Below are positions 31,757-40,068 of a stretch of DNA of 64,000 nucleotides, one piece after another (position 1 is the first letter of the stretch; every line of letters begins with the position of its first letter). A model generated the notes under the pieces. The model worked only from the letters and a program-made list of their open reading frames with translations. It was not told the DNA's origin and did no database searches. Made by a program: the position numbers and the translations under genes. Source of the stretch: Microbispora sp. NBC_01189. GTDB lineage: Bacteria; Actinomycetota; Actinomycetes; Streptosporangiales; Streptosporangiaceae. The stretch is taken from the NCBI RefSeq assembly GCF_036010665.1, contig NZ_CP108581.1, positions 317,501 through 381,500 on the forward strand, read 5' to 3'.

Positions 31757-33408
31757 TGGGCTCGGCCGGTCTGCTTCCCCGCCCCCTGCTGCGGCGACTG
31801 GCCGAGCACCACGGCTCGGCCGTCGCCGACGAGCTCCGCGAGCGCTGTCACGAGATCGACGCCGGGTTGTCCCGTCCCGAGGTCACGATCGTGTTCGGGG
31901 GCCACTTCAGCTGCGGCAAGTCCTCCCTGATCAACATGCTGATCGGCCGTCCGCTCCTGCCCACCGGCGACTTCCCCGAGACCGGCGTGCCGTGCCGGCT
32001 GCGTGCGGGTCAGCGCGACCAGGTGCGCGCGATCACGGAGGCCGGCGACTCCCGGCTGCCCTTCGACACCGAGTCGATCGCCGAGGTGGTCCGCCTGATC
32101 GGTGCGGACGGCGCCGCCCGGCCACTCGAACACGTGCGGCAGGTCGAGATCAGCCTGGCCGGGACGGTGATCCCGCCGAACGTGGCGTGGCTGGACTCCC
32201 CCGGCATCAACGACACCACCCGGATGACGGAGCGGGCCGCCGCCACCGCGCGCCGGGGCGACGTGCTGATCTGGGTGGTCAACTCCCGTCAGGCGATGTC
32301 GGAGACAGAGCGGGACTTCCTGGCCGCGCACGTGGCCGAGTGCGGCCCCGACTCCGTGCTGTACGTGGTGAACGTCTTCCTGACGCGGGACGACGCCGAA
32401 CGCTGGGACTGGTTCCTGGCCGAGCGCGCGCCCTACCACGTGGCCAGGGTGGCCGACGTCACCGGCCAGGACTCCCCCGAGGTGCTCTTCGTCTCGGCCC
32501 GCGCCGCGTCGGCGGACCCGGACGGATTCGGTGCGCCGCCCCTGCGGCGCCTGCTCGGCACGCTGAGCGACCCCGGGCACCGCAGGATCGCCGCGGTACG
32601 GCGGTGGCGGACGGCCGCCCGGCTCACCGAGCTCGCCGCGAACGTCGAGGCCAGGGCCAAGGCCGCGCAGGCGTCACTCGACAGGGCTCAGGCGGAGCAC
32701 GCACGGCGGCGCGACGAGCGCCGGGCCGCGAACCAGGCCTTCGACGCCGCCGTACGCCAGGCGGTCCGGCAGGCCTTCGCCAAGCACAGAGCCGCCTTCG
32801 ACCAGTGTGGCCAGGACGTGGTCGCCGAGATCACCTCGGCTTCCCTCAAACGCGACGACAGCTACGGCCGTTCCCTCCACAGGCGACTGGAGCGCGCGGC
32901 GGCGGACCTGGCCGCCGAGGTGCTGGCAGCCGCGGGGCGGCTCGCCCGCAGGCACGGCCGACGGCCAGTGCCGGACAATGTGACCACAAACGTCACATTG
33001 CTGCTCACACCGGGCATGGTCACGGTGACGGTCCCCGACACTCCGCTCAAGCGCAAGGGCGGGCTGGGGGCCGTGGTGGGCGGGGCCATCGGCACCGCCC
33101 TGCTGCCCGGCGTGGGCACCGCGATCGGCGCGGCGATCGGCGGGGCGCTCGGCGCGAGCAGCGGCGTCAGCCAGGCGGTCAGCGAGGACATCGCGGGTGC
33201 CACGTTCAACGCGCTCCAGGCGGCCGCCATCGAGACCAGCCGGCTGCTCGGCCTGGGCGACGGGGTGGCCCAGCTGCTCGTCAGCGGCTGCCCCGCCGCG
33301 CGTGAGCTCCCCGCTCCCCCGGACGACGGCGAGCTGCTGGCCCTGCGCGCCGTCCGGGAGACGCTGCTCGCGCGGGCCGAGGCGTACGCCACCAAGGCCG
33401 GAAGATGA
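31756..33408 (+). CDS. Dynamin-family GTPase (second of two)
   Basis: A 550-aa protein. G1 is GHFSCGKS (49-56), G2 the Thr of PETGVP (T76), G3 DSPG (147-150), then a helical stalk. A glycine-zipper hairpin at ~436-475 (GGAIGTALLPGVGTAIGAAI) is the probable membrane paddle. It differs from its neighbour throughout, so this is a heterotypic pair rather than a recent duplication; bacterial dynamins often work as such pairs. Start overlaps the preceding stop by one base (TAGTG), and the next gene starts inside its end (ATGA). Probably IniC-like in layout. Confidence 0.88.
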   Translation: MGSAGLLPRPLLRRLAEHHGSAVADELRERCHEIDAGLSRPEVTIVFGGHFSCGKSSLINMLIGRPLLPTGDFPETGVPCRLRAGQRDQVRAITEAGDSRLPFDTESIAEVVRLIGADGAARPLEHVRQVEISLAGTVIPPNVAWLDSPGINDTTRMTERAAATARRGDVLIWVVNSRQAMSETERDFLAAHVAECGPDSVLYVVNVFLTRDDAERWDWFLAERAPYHVARVADVTGQDSPEVLFVSARAASADPDGFGAPPLRRLLGTLSDPGHRRIAAVRRWRTAARLTELAANVEARAKAAQASLDRAQAEHARRRDERRAANQAFDAAVRQAVRQAFAKHRAAFDQCGQDVVAEITSASLKRDDSYGRSLHRRLERAAADLAAEVLAAAGRLARRHGRRPVPDNVTTNVTLLLTPGMVTVTVPDTPLKRKGGLGAVVGGAIGTALLPGVGTAIGAAIGGALGASSGVSQAVSEDIAGATFNALQAAAIETSRLLGLGDGVAQLLVSGCPAARELPAPPDDGELLALRAVRETLLARAEAYATKAGR

Positions 33409-34523
33409 GCGGGCGCGGCATGACGGGGGTGCTCGGCGCCGACCCGCAGCGGACCAGGACGGCTCTGGTGCTGCTGGAGACCGCGGGCGGGGCGACCCAG
33501 ACGACGCCGGTCGGCGACGGGCGGCGCACGCTCGTCCCGAACGCCGTGCGCGGCGCCTCGTGGGGCAGCGCCGTCGCCGAGTCGTCTCCGGACTGGCCGG
33601 TGGACCCGTGGTCCGAGCCCTTCCTGCGCGGACTGCGTGACCGGGCGACCGGCTATCTCGGACGGCAGCAGCCGTCGCACGTCTCCGGCTACCACGTGTG
33701 CCTGGTCGGCGGGCCGGACGCACCGGAGACGGCGTTGGCCGCGTGCGCGGAGGCGGACCTGCCCGATGTCAGCCTGGCCGACCCGGCGGAGGCACTCGTG
33801 TGCCGCTGGCTCACCGAGCCCGGCCGCACCGGCTCCCCGTCGGGCACGGTGCTGGCGGTGGCCTGTGGTCAGGCGTGGACGACCGCGGCCGCCTTCGAGG
33901 TGGACCTGACGGAGCGCCTCCCCTCGGCGCGGCGGCTGACCGCCTCGGGCGACGCCCATGCGGAGGGGTCGGACGCCTGGACCGGCCGGTTGACCGCCAC
34001 CGTCCTGGGGCGCTCCCGGGAAGGGCTCGCCCCGGACACCGCGCTCGCCGTCGAGGACGGCCTGTTCGAGTTCGGCGCCCTGCTGCGGCGGTGCCCCGAC
34101 GACCAGGTGGTCGAATGGCAGGGCCCGCTGGCCGGCCGTCTCTTCGCCCCCTTCGCGGCGAGCGCACGGGAGCTGCGCGCCTGGGACGAGGTGGGCCGGG
34201 TGACCGACGCCGTGACACGGCTGACGCACGACGTGCTCGGCGGCGCGACACCGGTGGCGGTGGTCGTCGGCGGGCCAGGTGCGGTGTGGCCCTGGGTGGC
34301 CGAGGCGCTGCGGCCGCTCGGTCCGCTGTGGCGGAGCCAGGAGCCGGAGATCGATCTCGCGGTGGGCGCGGCCTGGTGGCCGTGGCTGCGTCACCGTTTC
34401 GACACCGCCGCGGAGACCGCCGCGCTCCGGCTCGGTCACGCGCGCCGGCCCGCCGGCGAGGACCCCCGCCGGCACCTCGCCGTCGACCCCGAACCGGACG
34501 AGATCCCCCCGTGGCTACGTTGA
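33405..34523 (+). CDS. Divergent Hsp70/actin-fold (ASKHA) protein
   Basis: A 372-aa protein that reads like a worn Hsp70 nucleotide-binding domain. GVLGADPQRTRTALV (phosphate-1-like) and DGRRTLVPNAV..WGSAVAE match the start of DnaK proteins. GTVLAVACGQAWTTAAAFEV (~147-166) replaces the LGGGTFDVS phosphate-2 loop. PVAVVVGGPGAVWPWVAEAL (~283) matches the adenosine-site VGGSSRIP helix. No substrate-binding domain follows. The phosphate-2 glycines are partly lost, so ATP hydrolysis is doubtful. Hsp70-like genes do occur beside dynamin pairs in other actinobacteria. Start overlaps the second dynamin by 4 bases. Confidence 0.65.
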   Translation: MSGRGMTGVLGADPQRTRTALVLLETAGGATQTTPVGDGRRTLVPNAVRGASWGSAVAESSPDWPVDPWSEPFLRGLRDRATGYLGRQQPSHVSGYHVCLVGGPDAPETALAACAEADLPDVSLADPAEALVCRWLTEPGRTGSPSGTVLAVACGQAWTTAAAFEVDLTERLPSARRLTASGDAHAEGSDAWTGRLTATVLGRSREGLAPDTALAVEDGLFEFGALLRRCPDDQVVEWQGPLAGRLFAPFAASARELRAWDEVGRVTDAVTRLTHDVLGGATPVAVVVGGPGAVWPWVAEALRPLGPLWRSQEPEIDLAVGAAWWPWLRHRFDTAAETAALRLGHARRPAGEDPRRHLAVDPEPDEIPPWLR

Positions 34524-34536
34524 ACAAGGAGCGTCC

Positions 34537-37500
34537 GTGACCGAGATCACCCAGGCCGAGCTGGGCGAGGCTCTGCCGCAGTTGCTGCTCTCCCTCATGG
34601 AGCGCCGTTATCTCGGCGACTTCCAGCCCGCGCGCTGGCGGTTGGCCCCGCATCCCGACGACGCGGCCCGGCCGGTGCTGAGCGAGGTGCTCGGGCTGGG
34701 CCGCCCGCGCCCCGGTGAGGAGATCGCGGCGGCCATGCCGTACGTGCTGACCGCCTCCCACTGGCACGGCCAGGCCGTCGTCCTGACGGTCCACGGTGAC
34801 GGCACCCGGCACCGGATCTTCGTGGGCGGGCGGCGGATCGCGGGCACCGCACGCGGCTCGACGGAGGATTTCATCCAGGCGCAGGCCGGCCTCCTCGGCG
34901 CCCACGTTCCCGGGCTCGTGCTGGGCGAGGCGGCCCCACTGGACGGGAGCGGGTTCCCTGAGCTCTCGTCTTTCCTGGGGTCGGCGCCCGCGCTGGCCGC
35001 GATCTCCGGCATCCCTTCGGTCAGGCACGGTCCGGCGGGGTCGGCCGCGTTCCAGAACCTCGACCGGCTGATCGGTACCGTCGGACGGCGACGCTACGCG
35101 CTCATGGTGGTGGCCGAGCCGCTCGGCCCCGCCGACCTCGACGACACCCTCGCCCGCTGCACCCGTCTGAAGAGCGAGATCCACTCCCTGGTGAGTCAGT
35201 CGGTCACGCACACGGCCGGGGAGAACACGCAGGTCAGCACCACCACCATCGAGGCCGGCCCGGCCGCGCGGCCCGCCTCCCTGATGATGGGTCTGTACGG
35301 CCTGGCGGCCTTCTGCGCGGCCGCCGGGATGCTCGACCCCGCCGCCAGCCGCAACCTGGGCGTGCTCGGCGCGCTGATCAATCCGGCGAACTCAATGGTG
35401 AGACTGCTGCCCGCGCTTCTGGGCGGCGGCGAGCGCACCAACGTCACGCACTCCCACGGCGAGAACAGGAGCACAGCGCAGGCCGTCCACCTGCTCGACG
35501 CCGGCGCGGAGCGGTGCCGGGCGCTGCTCCAGCACCACATCGACCGGCTGACCACGGCGCGCGGCAAGGGCTGGTGGCGTACGTCCGTGTACGTGGCCGC
35601 CGACAGCGAGGGCACCCTGGAATCGGTCGCCGCGGCGCTGCGCGGCATCTGCAGCGGCGACGTCTCCACGCTCGACCCGATGCGGGTGATCCGGCTGCCC
35701 ACGTGGGCCCTCCGCCAGGTGATCGCCCGGGGGCAGTCGCTCACGCTGAGTGCGGCCGAAGGGGGCGACGGCCATCCCTTCGGCCCGGCCTACGACTCCC
35801 TCGCCACCTGCATGACCTCCGACGAGCTTGCCGTGCTGGTCAGCCTGCCCCGGCGGGACGTGCCCGGGCTGCCGATCCGCGACGTCGGGGAGTTCGCGCT
35901 GTCGGCACCTCCGCCGACCCGGCGCGCGGTGACGCTGGGCGGGCTGCTCGCCCCAGACAACCGGGAGTTACAACCGGTGACTCTGACCGGCGAGGGGCTG
36001 AACCGGCACGTCTTCATCAGCGGCATGACCGGCTATGGCAAGACGACCACGGCGAAGAACCTGCTGATCGAGGCGTACACGCGACTGGAGGTGCCGTTCC
36101 TGGTCATCGAACCGGTGAAAGCCGAATACCGGTCGCTGGCCGCCCACCCGGCGTTGCGGGGGCGGCTGAAGGTCTTCACGGTGGGCGGGGACTCCCATCT
36201 GCCGCTGCGGCTCAACCCTTTCGTCCCGGTCGGCTCGGTCCCGCTGGCCCGTCACATCGATTTGCTCAAGGCCGTCTTCAACGCGGCGTTCCCGATGTTC
36301 GCCGGGATGCCGTACGTGCTGGAGGAGGCGATGATCGACATCTACACCGAACGCGGCTGGAACCTGTACACCTCCGTGAACGACCTGCTCGGCCCCCGCC
36401 CTTCAGCCGAAGATCTCAACGCGCTCGTGCCGTCCATCGGCGACTTGCACGACAAGATCGATGAGGTCCTCGACCGCAAGCAGTACGGCCGGGAGGTCCA
36501 CCAGAACATGGGGGCGGCCCTGCGGTCCCGGCTGCGCAGCCTCATGGTCGGCACCAAAGGCCTGGCGCTCGACACGCGGCGGACGATCCCCGCTCACGAC
36601 CTTTTCGACGCGCCGGCTGTCATCGAGCTGCGCAACCTCGGCGACGACGAGGAGAAGGCCTTCGTCATGGCACTGCTGCTCTGCCAGCTGTACGAGTACG
36701 CCGAGTCACGCGTGGGCGAGGCGCGTGGGGAGCGGCTGCGGCACCTGACCCTGATCGAGGAGGCCCACCGGCTGCTCCGCGCGCCCCGGTCCGCACCGGG
36801 AATGGAGACCGCCGACTCCCAGGCCAAGGCGGTGAGCATGTTCACGGACATGCTCGCGGAGATGCGTTCCTACGGGGAGGGCTTCATCGTGGCCGACCAG
36901 ATCCCCACCAAGCTGGCGCCCGAGACCGTGAAGAACTCCAACGTGAAGATCCTGCACCGGCTCGTGTCGGCCGAGGACCGCGCCGTGGTCGGCGCCGCAC
37001 TCGGGCTGACCGAGGCGCAGAGCCGCCATCTCGCGACGCTGCCACCCGGCGAGGCGATCGTCCACGACGAGCGCATCGGCTCCGCCGTGCTGGTTCGGAT
37101 GACCGACAGCGAGCGGGCCGGACAACCGGCGCGGCCACCTGAGCCCGTCGCGGCCCGTCGCGCCGGCCTGTCGTACCTGCACCGCAACGGCGGATGCCGA
37201 CACTGCCCGGCCCCCTGCGAGTACCTGTTCCGCACCGGTCACCTGGCGGACGCCGAGTTCGAGCCCTTCTTCCTGCGGGTCCTGCTCTCCGACGCGGAGC
37301 AGGCCTGGGCGGAGTGGTCGCGCCTCGCCGGAGGAAGCACGGACGCCGGGGTGCTCTACTGCGCCGTCACTCAGGCGGCCTACCGCTGGCTGGGACGGTA
37401 TCTGGCGGAACGGGACGGGGTCCCGGCCGCGTCCGGGGCGGACGCCGCCCGGACACACGGGGACCGGATGCTCCGCCAGGACCGGGGGGCGCGCGAGTTC

Positions 37501-37950
37501 GCGCGGCTCGCCGCCCGCTGGCGGGAAGCCGGGGCGCTCGGCGACGCGGAACGCACCTGTTTCGCCGAGGCGAAGGGGGCACTCCAGAGCGCGGTCGCCG
37601 ACCGGCCCATCCGCGAACTGCCCGGCTGTGCGAACTGCCCGGCCCGCTGCCTGATGCCGGGCTTCGTCGCCCCACAGCTTCCCAGGATCGGACAGCAGGT
37701 CGTCGGCCGCGTCACGCTCACCGCTCACTCAGCAGAGGCCAGGAGCCGGAACGTCCGCAGGCTGGGCCCCGACCTCGGGCCCGTCTGGACGGCGCTGGGC
37801 TCCGACGGCGAGCGGGACGCGCTGCTGCACTGCCTCGTGACCATGGCCTGCGAGGAGGTGGCGGACGACGAGGTGGACGCCGTCCTCGCGGCCCTGCCTG
37901 GTGGCCACGACGACGAGGCGAACCAGAACCGGCGACGGCAAGCGGTGTGA
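34537..37950 (+). CDS. Large HerA/FtsK-type P-loop ATPase with two CxxCxxxC motifs
   Basis: A 1137-aa protein closing the operon. Residues 1-~480 are a non-catalytic region with VVAEPLGPADLDDTL and a hydrophobic patch near 250-290. The ATPase core ~485-860 has Walker A GMTGYGKT (496-503), IEPVKAEYR and Walker B LIEEAHRLL (E741/E742), as in DUF87/HerA-type hexameric motors. It ends with a late sensor region (VADQIPTKLAPETVKNSN). Two cysteine motifs of identical spacing follow, CRHCPAPC (~887) and CANCPARC (~1030), likely metal or Fe-S ligands. GTG with AAGGAG 5 nt upstream, 13 bases after the Hsp70-like gene. Such motors move DNA or proteins; here the partners are membrane GTPases rather than NurA-like nucleases. 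Confidence 0.85.
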   Translation: MTEITQAELGEALPQLLLSLMERRYLGDFQPARWRLAPHPDDAARPVLSEVLGLGRPRPGEEIAAAMPYVLTASHWHGQAVVLTVHGDGTRHRIFVGGRRIAGTARGSTEDFIQAQAGLLGAHVPGLVLGEAAPLDGSGFPELSSFLGSAPALAAISGIPSVRHGPAGSAAFQNLDRLIGTVGRRRYALMVVAEPLGPADLDDTLARCTRLKSEIHSLVSQSVTHTAGENTQVSTTTIEAGPAARPASLMMGLYGLAAFCAAAGMLDPAASRNLGVLGALINPANSMVRLLPALLGGGERTNVTHSHGENRSTAQAVHLLDAGAERCRALLQHHIDRLTTARGKGWWRTSVYVAADSEGTLESVAAALRGICSGDVSTLDPMRVIRLPTWALRQVIARGQSLTLSAAEGGDGHPFGPAYDSLATCMTSDELAVLVSLPRRDVPGLPIRDVGEFALSAPPPTRRAVTLGGLLAPDNRELQPVTLTGEGLNRHVFISGMTGYGKTTTAKNLLIEAYTRLEVPFLVIEPVKAEYRSLAAHPALRGRLKVFTVGGDSHLPLRLNPFVPVGSVPLARHIDLLKAVFNAAFPMFAGMPYVLEEAMIDIYTERGWNLYTSVNDLLGPRPSAEDLNALVPSIGDLHDKIDEVLDRKQYGREVHQNMGAALRSRLRSLMVGTKGLALDTRRTIPAHDLFDAPAVIELRNLGDDEEKAFVMALLLCQLYEYAESRVGEARGERLRHLTLIEEAHRLLRAPRSAPGMETADSQAKAVSMFTDMLAEMRSYGEGFIVADQIPTKLAPETVKNSNVKILHRLVSAEDRAVVGAALGLTEAQSRHLATLPPGEAIVHDERIGSAVLVRMTDSERAGQPARPPEPVAARRAGLSYLHRNGGCRHCPAPCEYLFRTGHLADAEFEPFFLRVLLSDAEQAWAEWSRLAGGSTDAGVLYCAVTQAAYRWLGRYLAERDGVPAASGADAARTHGDRMLRQDRGAREFARLAARWREAGALGDAERTCFAEAKGALQSAVADRPIRELPGCANCPARCLMPGFVAPQLPRIGQQVVGRVTLTAHSAEARSRNVRRLGPDLGPVWTALGSDGERDALLHCLVTMACEEVADDEVDAVLAALPGGHDDEANQNRRRQAV

Positions 37951-38009
37951 TCAGTCGCCGCGCGGTCTCGTTTCGCGTATTCGGTGATGTGTTTTCAGGT
38001 AGCACCCGT

Positions 38010-39158
38010 CTAAGCGGGCAGGCCGAGTTCGCGGGCGATGAGCATGCGCTGGACCTCGCTGGTGCCCTCGCCGATCTCCAGGATCTTCGCGTCGCGGTAG
38101 AAGCGGCCGACGGGGAACTCGTTCATGAACCCGTAGCCGCCGAAGACCTGGGTGGCGTCGCGGGCGTTGTCCATCGCGGCGTTCGACGCGACGAGCTTGG
38201 CGATCGCCGCCTCCTTCTTGAACGGCAGGCCGGCCATCATCCGCTCGGCGGCGTGATAGTAGGCCAGCCGGGCCGTGTGCGCCCGCGCCTCCATGTCGGC
38301 GATCTTGAACTGGATGGCCTGGTAGCCCCCGATCTCCTGGCCGAAGGCCCGGCGCTCCCGCGCGTACCGCACCGACTCGTCCACGCAGCCCTGGGCGAGG
38401 CCCACCGACACCGCGGCGATCGCCACCCGGCCCTCGTCGAGGGTCCGGAGGAACTGCGCGTACCCACGCCCTCGCTCCCCGAGGATGTTCTCCTCCGGCA
38501 CCCGGCAGTCGGTGAAGGAGAGCTCGCGGGTGTCGGAGGCCGACCAGCCGACCTTGGAATACTTCTTCGACACCGTCATGCCGGGCGTGCCCGACGGCAC
38601 GAGGATCGTGGAGATCTCCGGCCGTCCATCCTCCCGGTGGCCGGTGATCGCCGCCACCGCGACGACCCCGGTGATGTCGGTGCCGGAGTTGGTGATGAAC
38701 GCCTTGGAGCCGTTGATCACCCACTCGCCGCCGTCGAGGACGGCGGTGGTGCGCATGCCGCCCGCCACGTCGGAGCCGCCGCCGGGCTCGGTCAGCCCGA
38801 AGGCCCCCAGGATCTCCCCCGCTGCCATCCCCGGGAGCCAGCGCCGCTTCTGCTCGTCGGTGCCGTACCGGAGGATCGGCACCGCGCCCAGCGACACCGC
38901 CGCCTCCAGGGTGATCGCCACCGAGGAGTCGACCCGGGCCAGCTCCTCCAGGGCCAGGCACAGCGCGAAGTAGTCGCCGCCCATGCCGCCGTACTCCTCA
39001 GGGACGGGCAGGCCGAACAGGCCCATCGCGCCCATCCTGCGGACGACGTCGTACGGGAACTCGCACCGCTCGTAGTAGTCCCCGATGACGGGGGCGACCA
39101 CCTCGCGGGCGAACTCCTCCACGGACTTGCGCAGCTCGATGTGCTCGTCGTTGAGCAT
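38010..39158 (-). CDS. Acyl-CoA dehydrogenase of the leucine-degradation operon
   Basis: A 382-aa flavoprotein oxidising a short or branched acyl-CoA to the 2-enoyl form and passing electrons to ETF. GAFGLTEPGGGSDVAG and WVINGSKAFITN are the two family signatures. Catalytic base candidate E364 lies in ILEIGEGTSEVQ. Isovaleryl-CoA dehydrogenases usually have Ala here with Glu elsewhere, so the enzyme may be of the branched-chain/short-chain type despite its operon. ATG with AGGAG 9 nt upstream. Last gene of a four-gene operon, following HMG-CoA lyase. Confidence 0.9.
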   Translation of the reverse strand: MLNDEHIELRKSVEEFAREVVAPVIGDYYERCEFPYDVVRRMGAMGLFGLPVPEEYGGMGGDYFALCLALEELARVDSSVAITLEAAVSLGAVPILRYGTDEQKRRWLPGMAAGEILGAFGLTEPGGGSDVAGGMRTTAVLDGGEWVINGSKAFITNSGTDITGVVAVAAITGHREDGRPEISTILVPSGTPGMTVSKKYSKVGWSASDTRELSFTDCRVPEENILGERGRGYAQFLRTLDEGRVAIAAVSVGLAQGCVDESVRYARERRAFGQEIGGYQAIQFKIADMEARAHTARLAYYHAAERMMAGLPFKKEAAIAKLVASNAAMDNARDATQVFGGYGFMNEFPVGRFYRDAKILEIGEGTSEVQRMLIARELGLPA

Positions 39159-39159
39159 C

Positions 39160-40068
39160 TCAGATCTCCTTGGCGAGAGCCTGGACGACGCGGGAGGGGC
39201 TCGGCCGGCCCAGGATTCCGGCGAGCCACAGGCTGGTGGCGGCCAGCGACCTGACGTCCACCCCGGTCGCGACGCCAAGCCCGTCGAGCATCCAGACCAG
39301 GTCCTCGGTCGCGAGGTTGCCGGTGGCACTTTTGGCATACGGGCAGCCGCCGATGCCTCCGGCGGAGGAGTCGACGACGGTGATCCCCCGCCTCAGCGCG
39401 GTCAGCGTGTTGGCGAGAGCCTGGCCGTAGGTGTCGTGGAAGTGGACGGCGAGCCGCTCCGGCCCGACACCGGCCTCGGCGAAGGCGTCGAGCAGGTCCT
39501 CGACGTGGCGGGGCGTGCCGACGCCGATGGTGTCGCCCAGCGACAGCTCGTGGCAGCCGAGGTCGAGCAGCCTGCGCCCGACCCTCGCCACCTGCGCGGG
39601 CGCGACCGGCCCCTCCCAGGGATCGGCGAAGCACATCGAGACGTACGCCCTGACCCGCAGGCCGTGGGCCAGGGCCCGCTCGACGACCGGCGCGAACATC
39701 TCGAACTGCGACTCGACCGTACGGTTGAGGTTGCGCCGCGCGAACGACTCGGTGGCGCTGCCGAAGATCGCGATGTCGGTGACGCCCCCGTGGTCGCGAG
39801 CACAGTTCAGCGCCCGGTCGAGGCCTTTCTCGTTGGGGACGAGCACCGGGTAGCGGACTCCGGGCACCCGGGGCAGGCTCTCCAGCAGCTCGCCCGCGTC
39901 GGCGAGCTGGGGCACCCATTTGGGGTGGACGAAGCTCGTCGTCTCGATCGTGGTCAGCCCGGCCTCGGCCAGCCGGGCGACGAACTCGCGCTTGACCTTC
40001 ACCGGCACGACGGCCGACTCGTTCTGCAGGCCGTCGCGCGGGCCCACCTCGTAGATCGTCACTCGCAC
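39160..40068 (-). CDS. Hydroxymethylglutaryl-CoA lyase
   Basis: A 302-aa TIM-barrel enzyme splitting HMG-CoA to acetyl-CoA and acetoacetate, the last step of leucine degradation. Motifs: [11 protein letters not shown] (R11, D12), the metal His pair in HFHDTYGQ (H209, H211) and the catalytic-loop Cys C242 in [15 protein letters not shown]. Full length for the bacterial family. GTG start overlaps the upstream carboxylase gene by 10 bases. Confidence 0.95.
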   Translation of the reverse strand: MRVTIYEVGPRDGLQNESAVVPVKVKREFVARLAEAGLTTIETTSFVHPKWVPQLADAGELLESLPRVPGVRYPVLVPNEKGLDRALNCARDHGGVTDIAIFGSATESFARRNLNRTVESQFEMFAPVVERALAHGLRVRAYVSMCFADPWEGPVAPAQVARVGRRLLDLGCHELSLGDTIGVGTPRHVEDLLDAFAEAGVGPERLAVHFHDTYGQALANTLTALRRGITVVDSSAGGIGGCPYAKSATGNLATEDLVWMLDGLGVATGVDVRSLAATSLWLAGILGRPSPSRVVQALAKEI

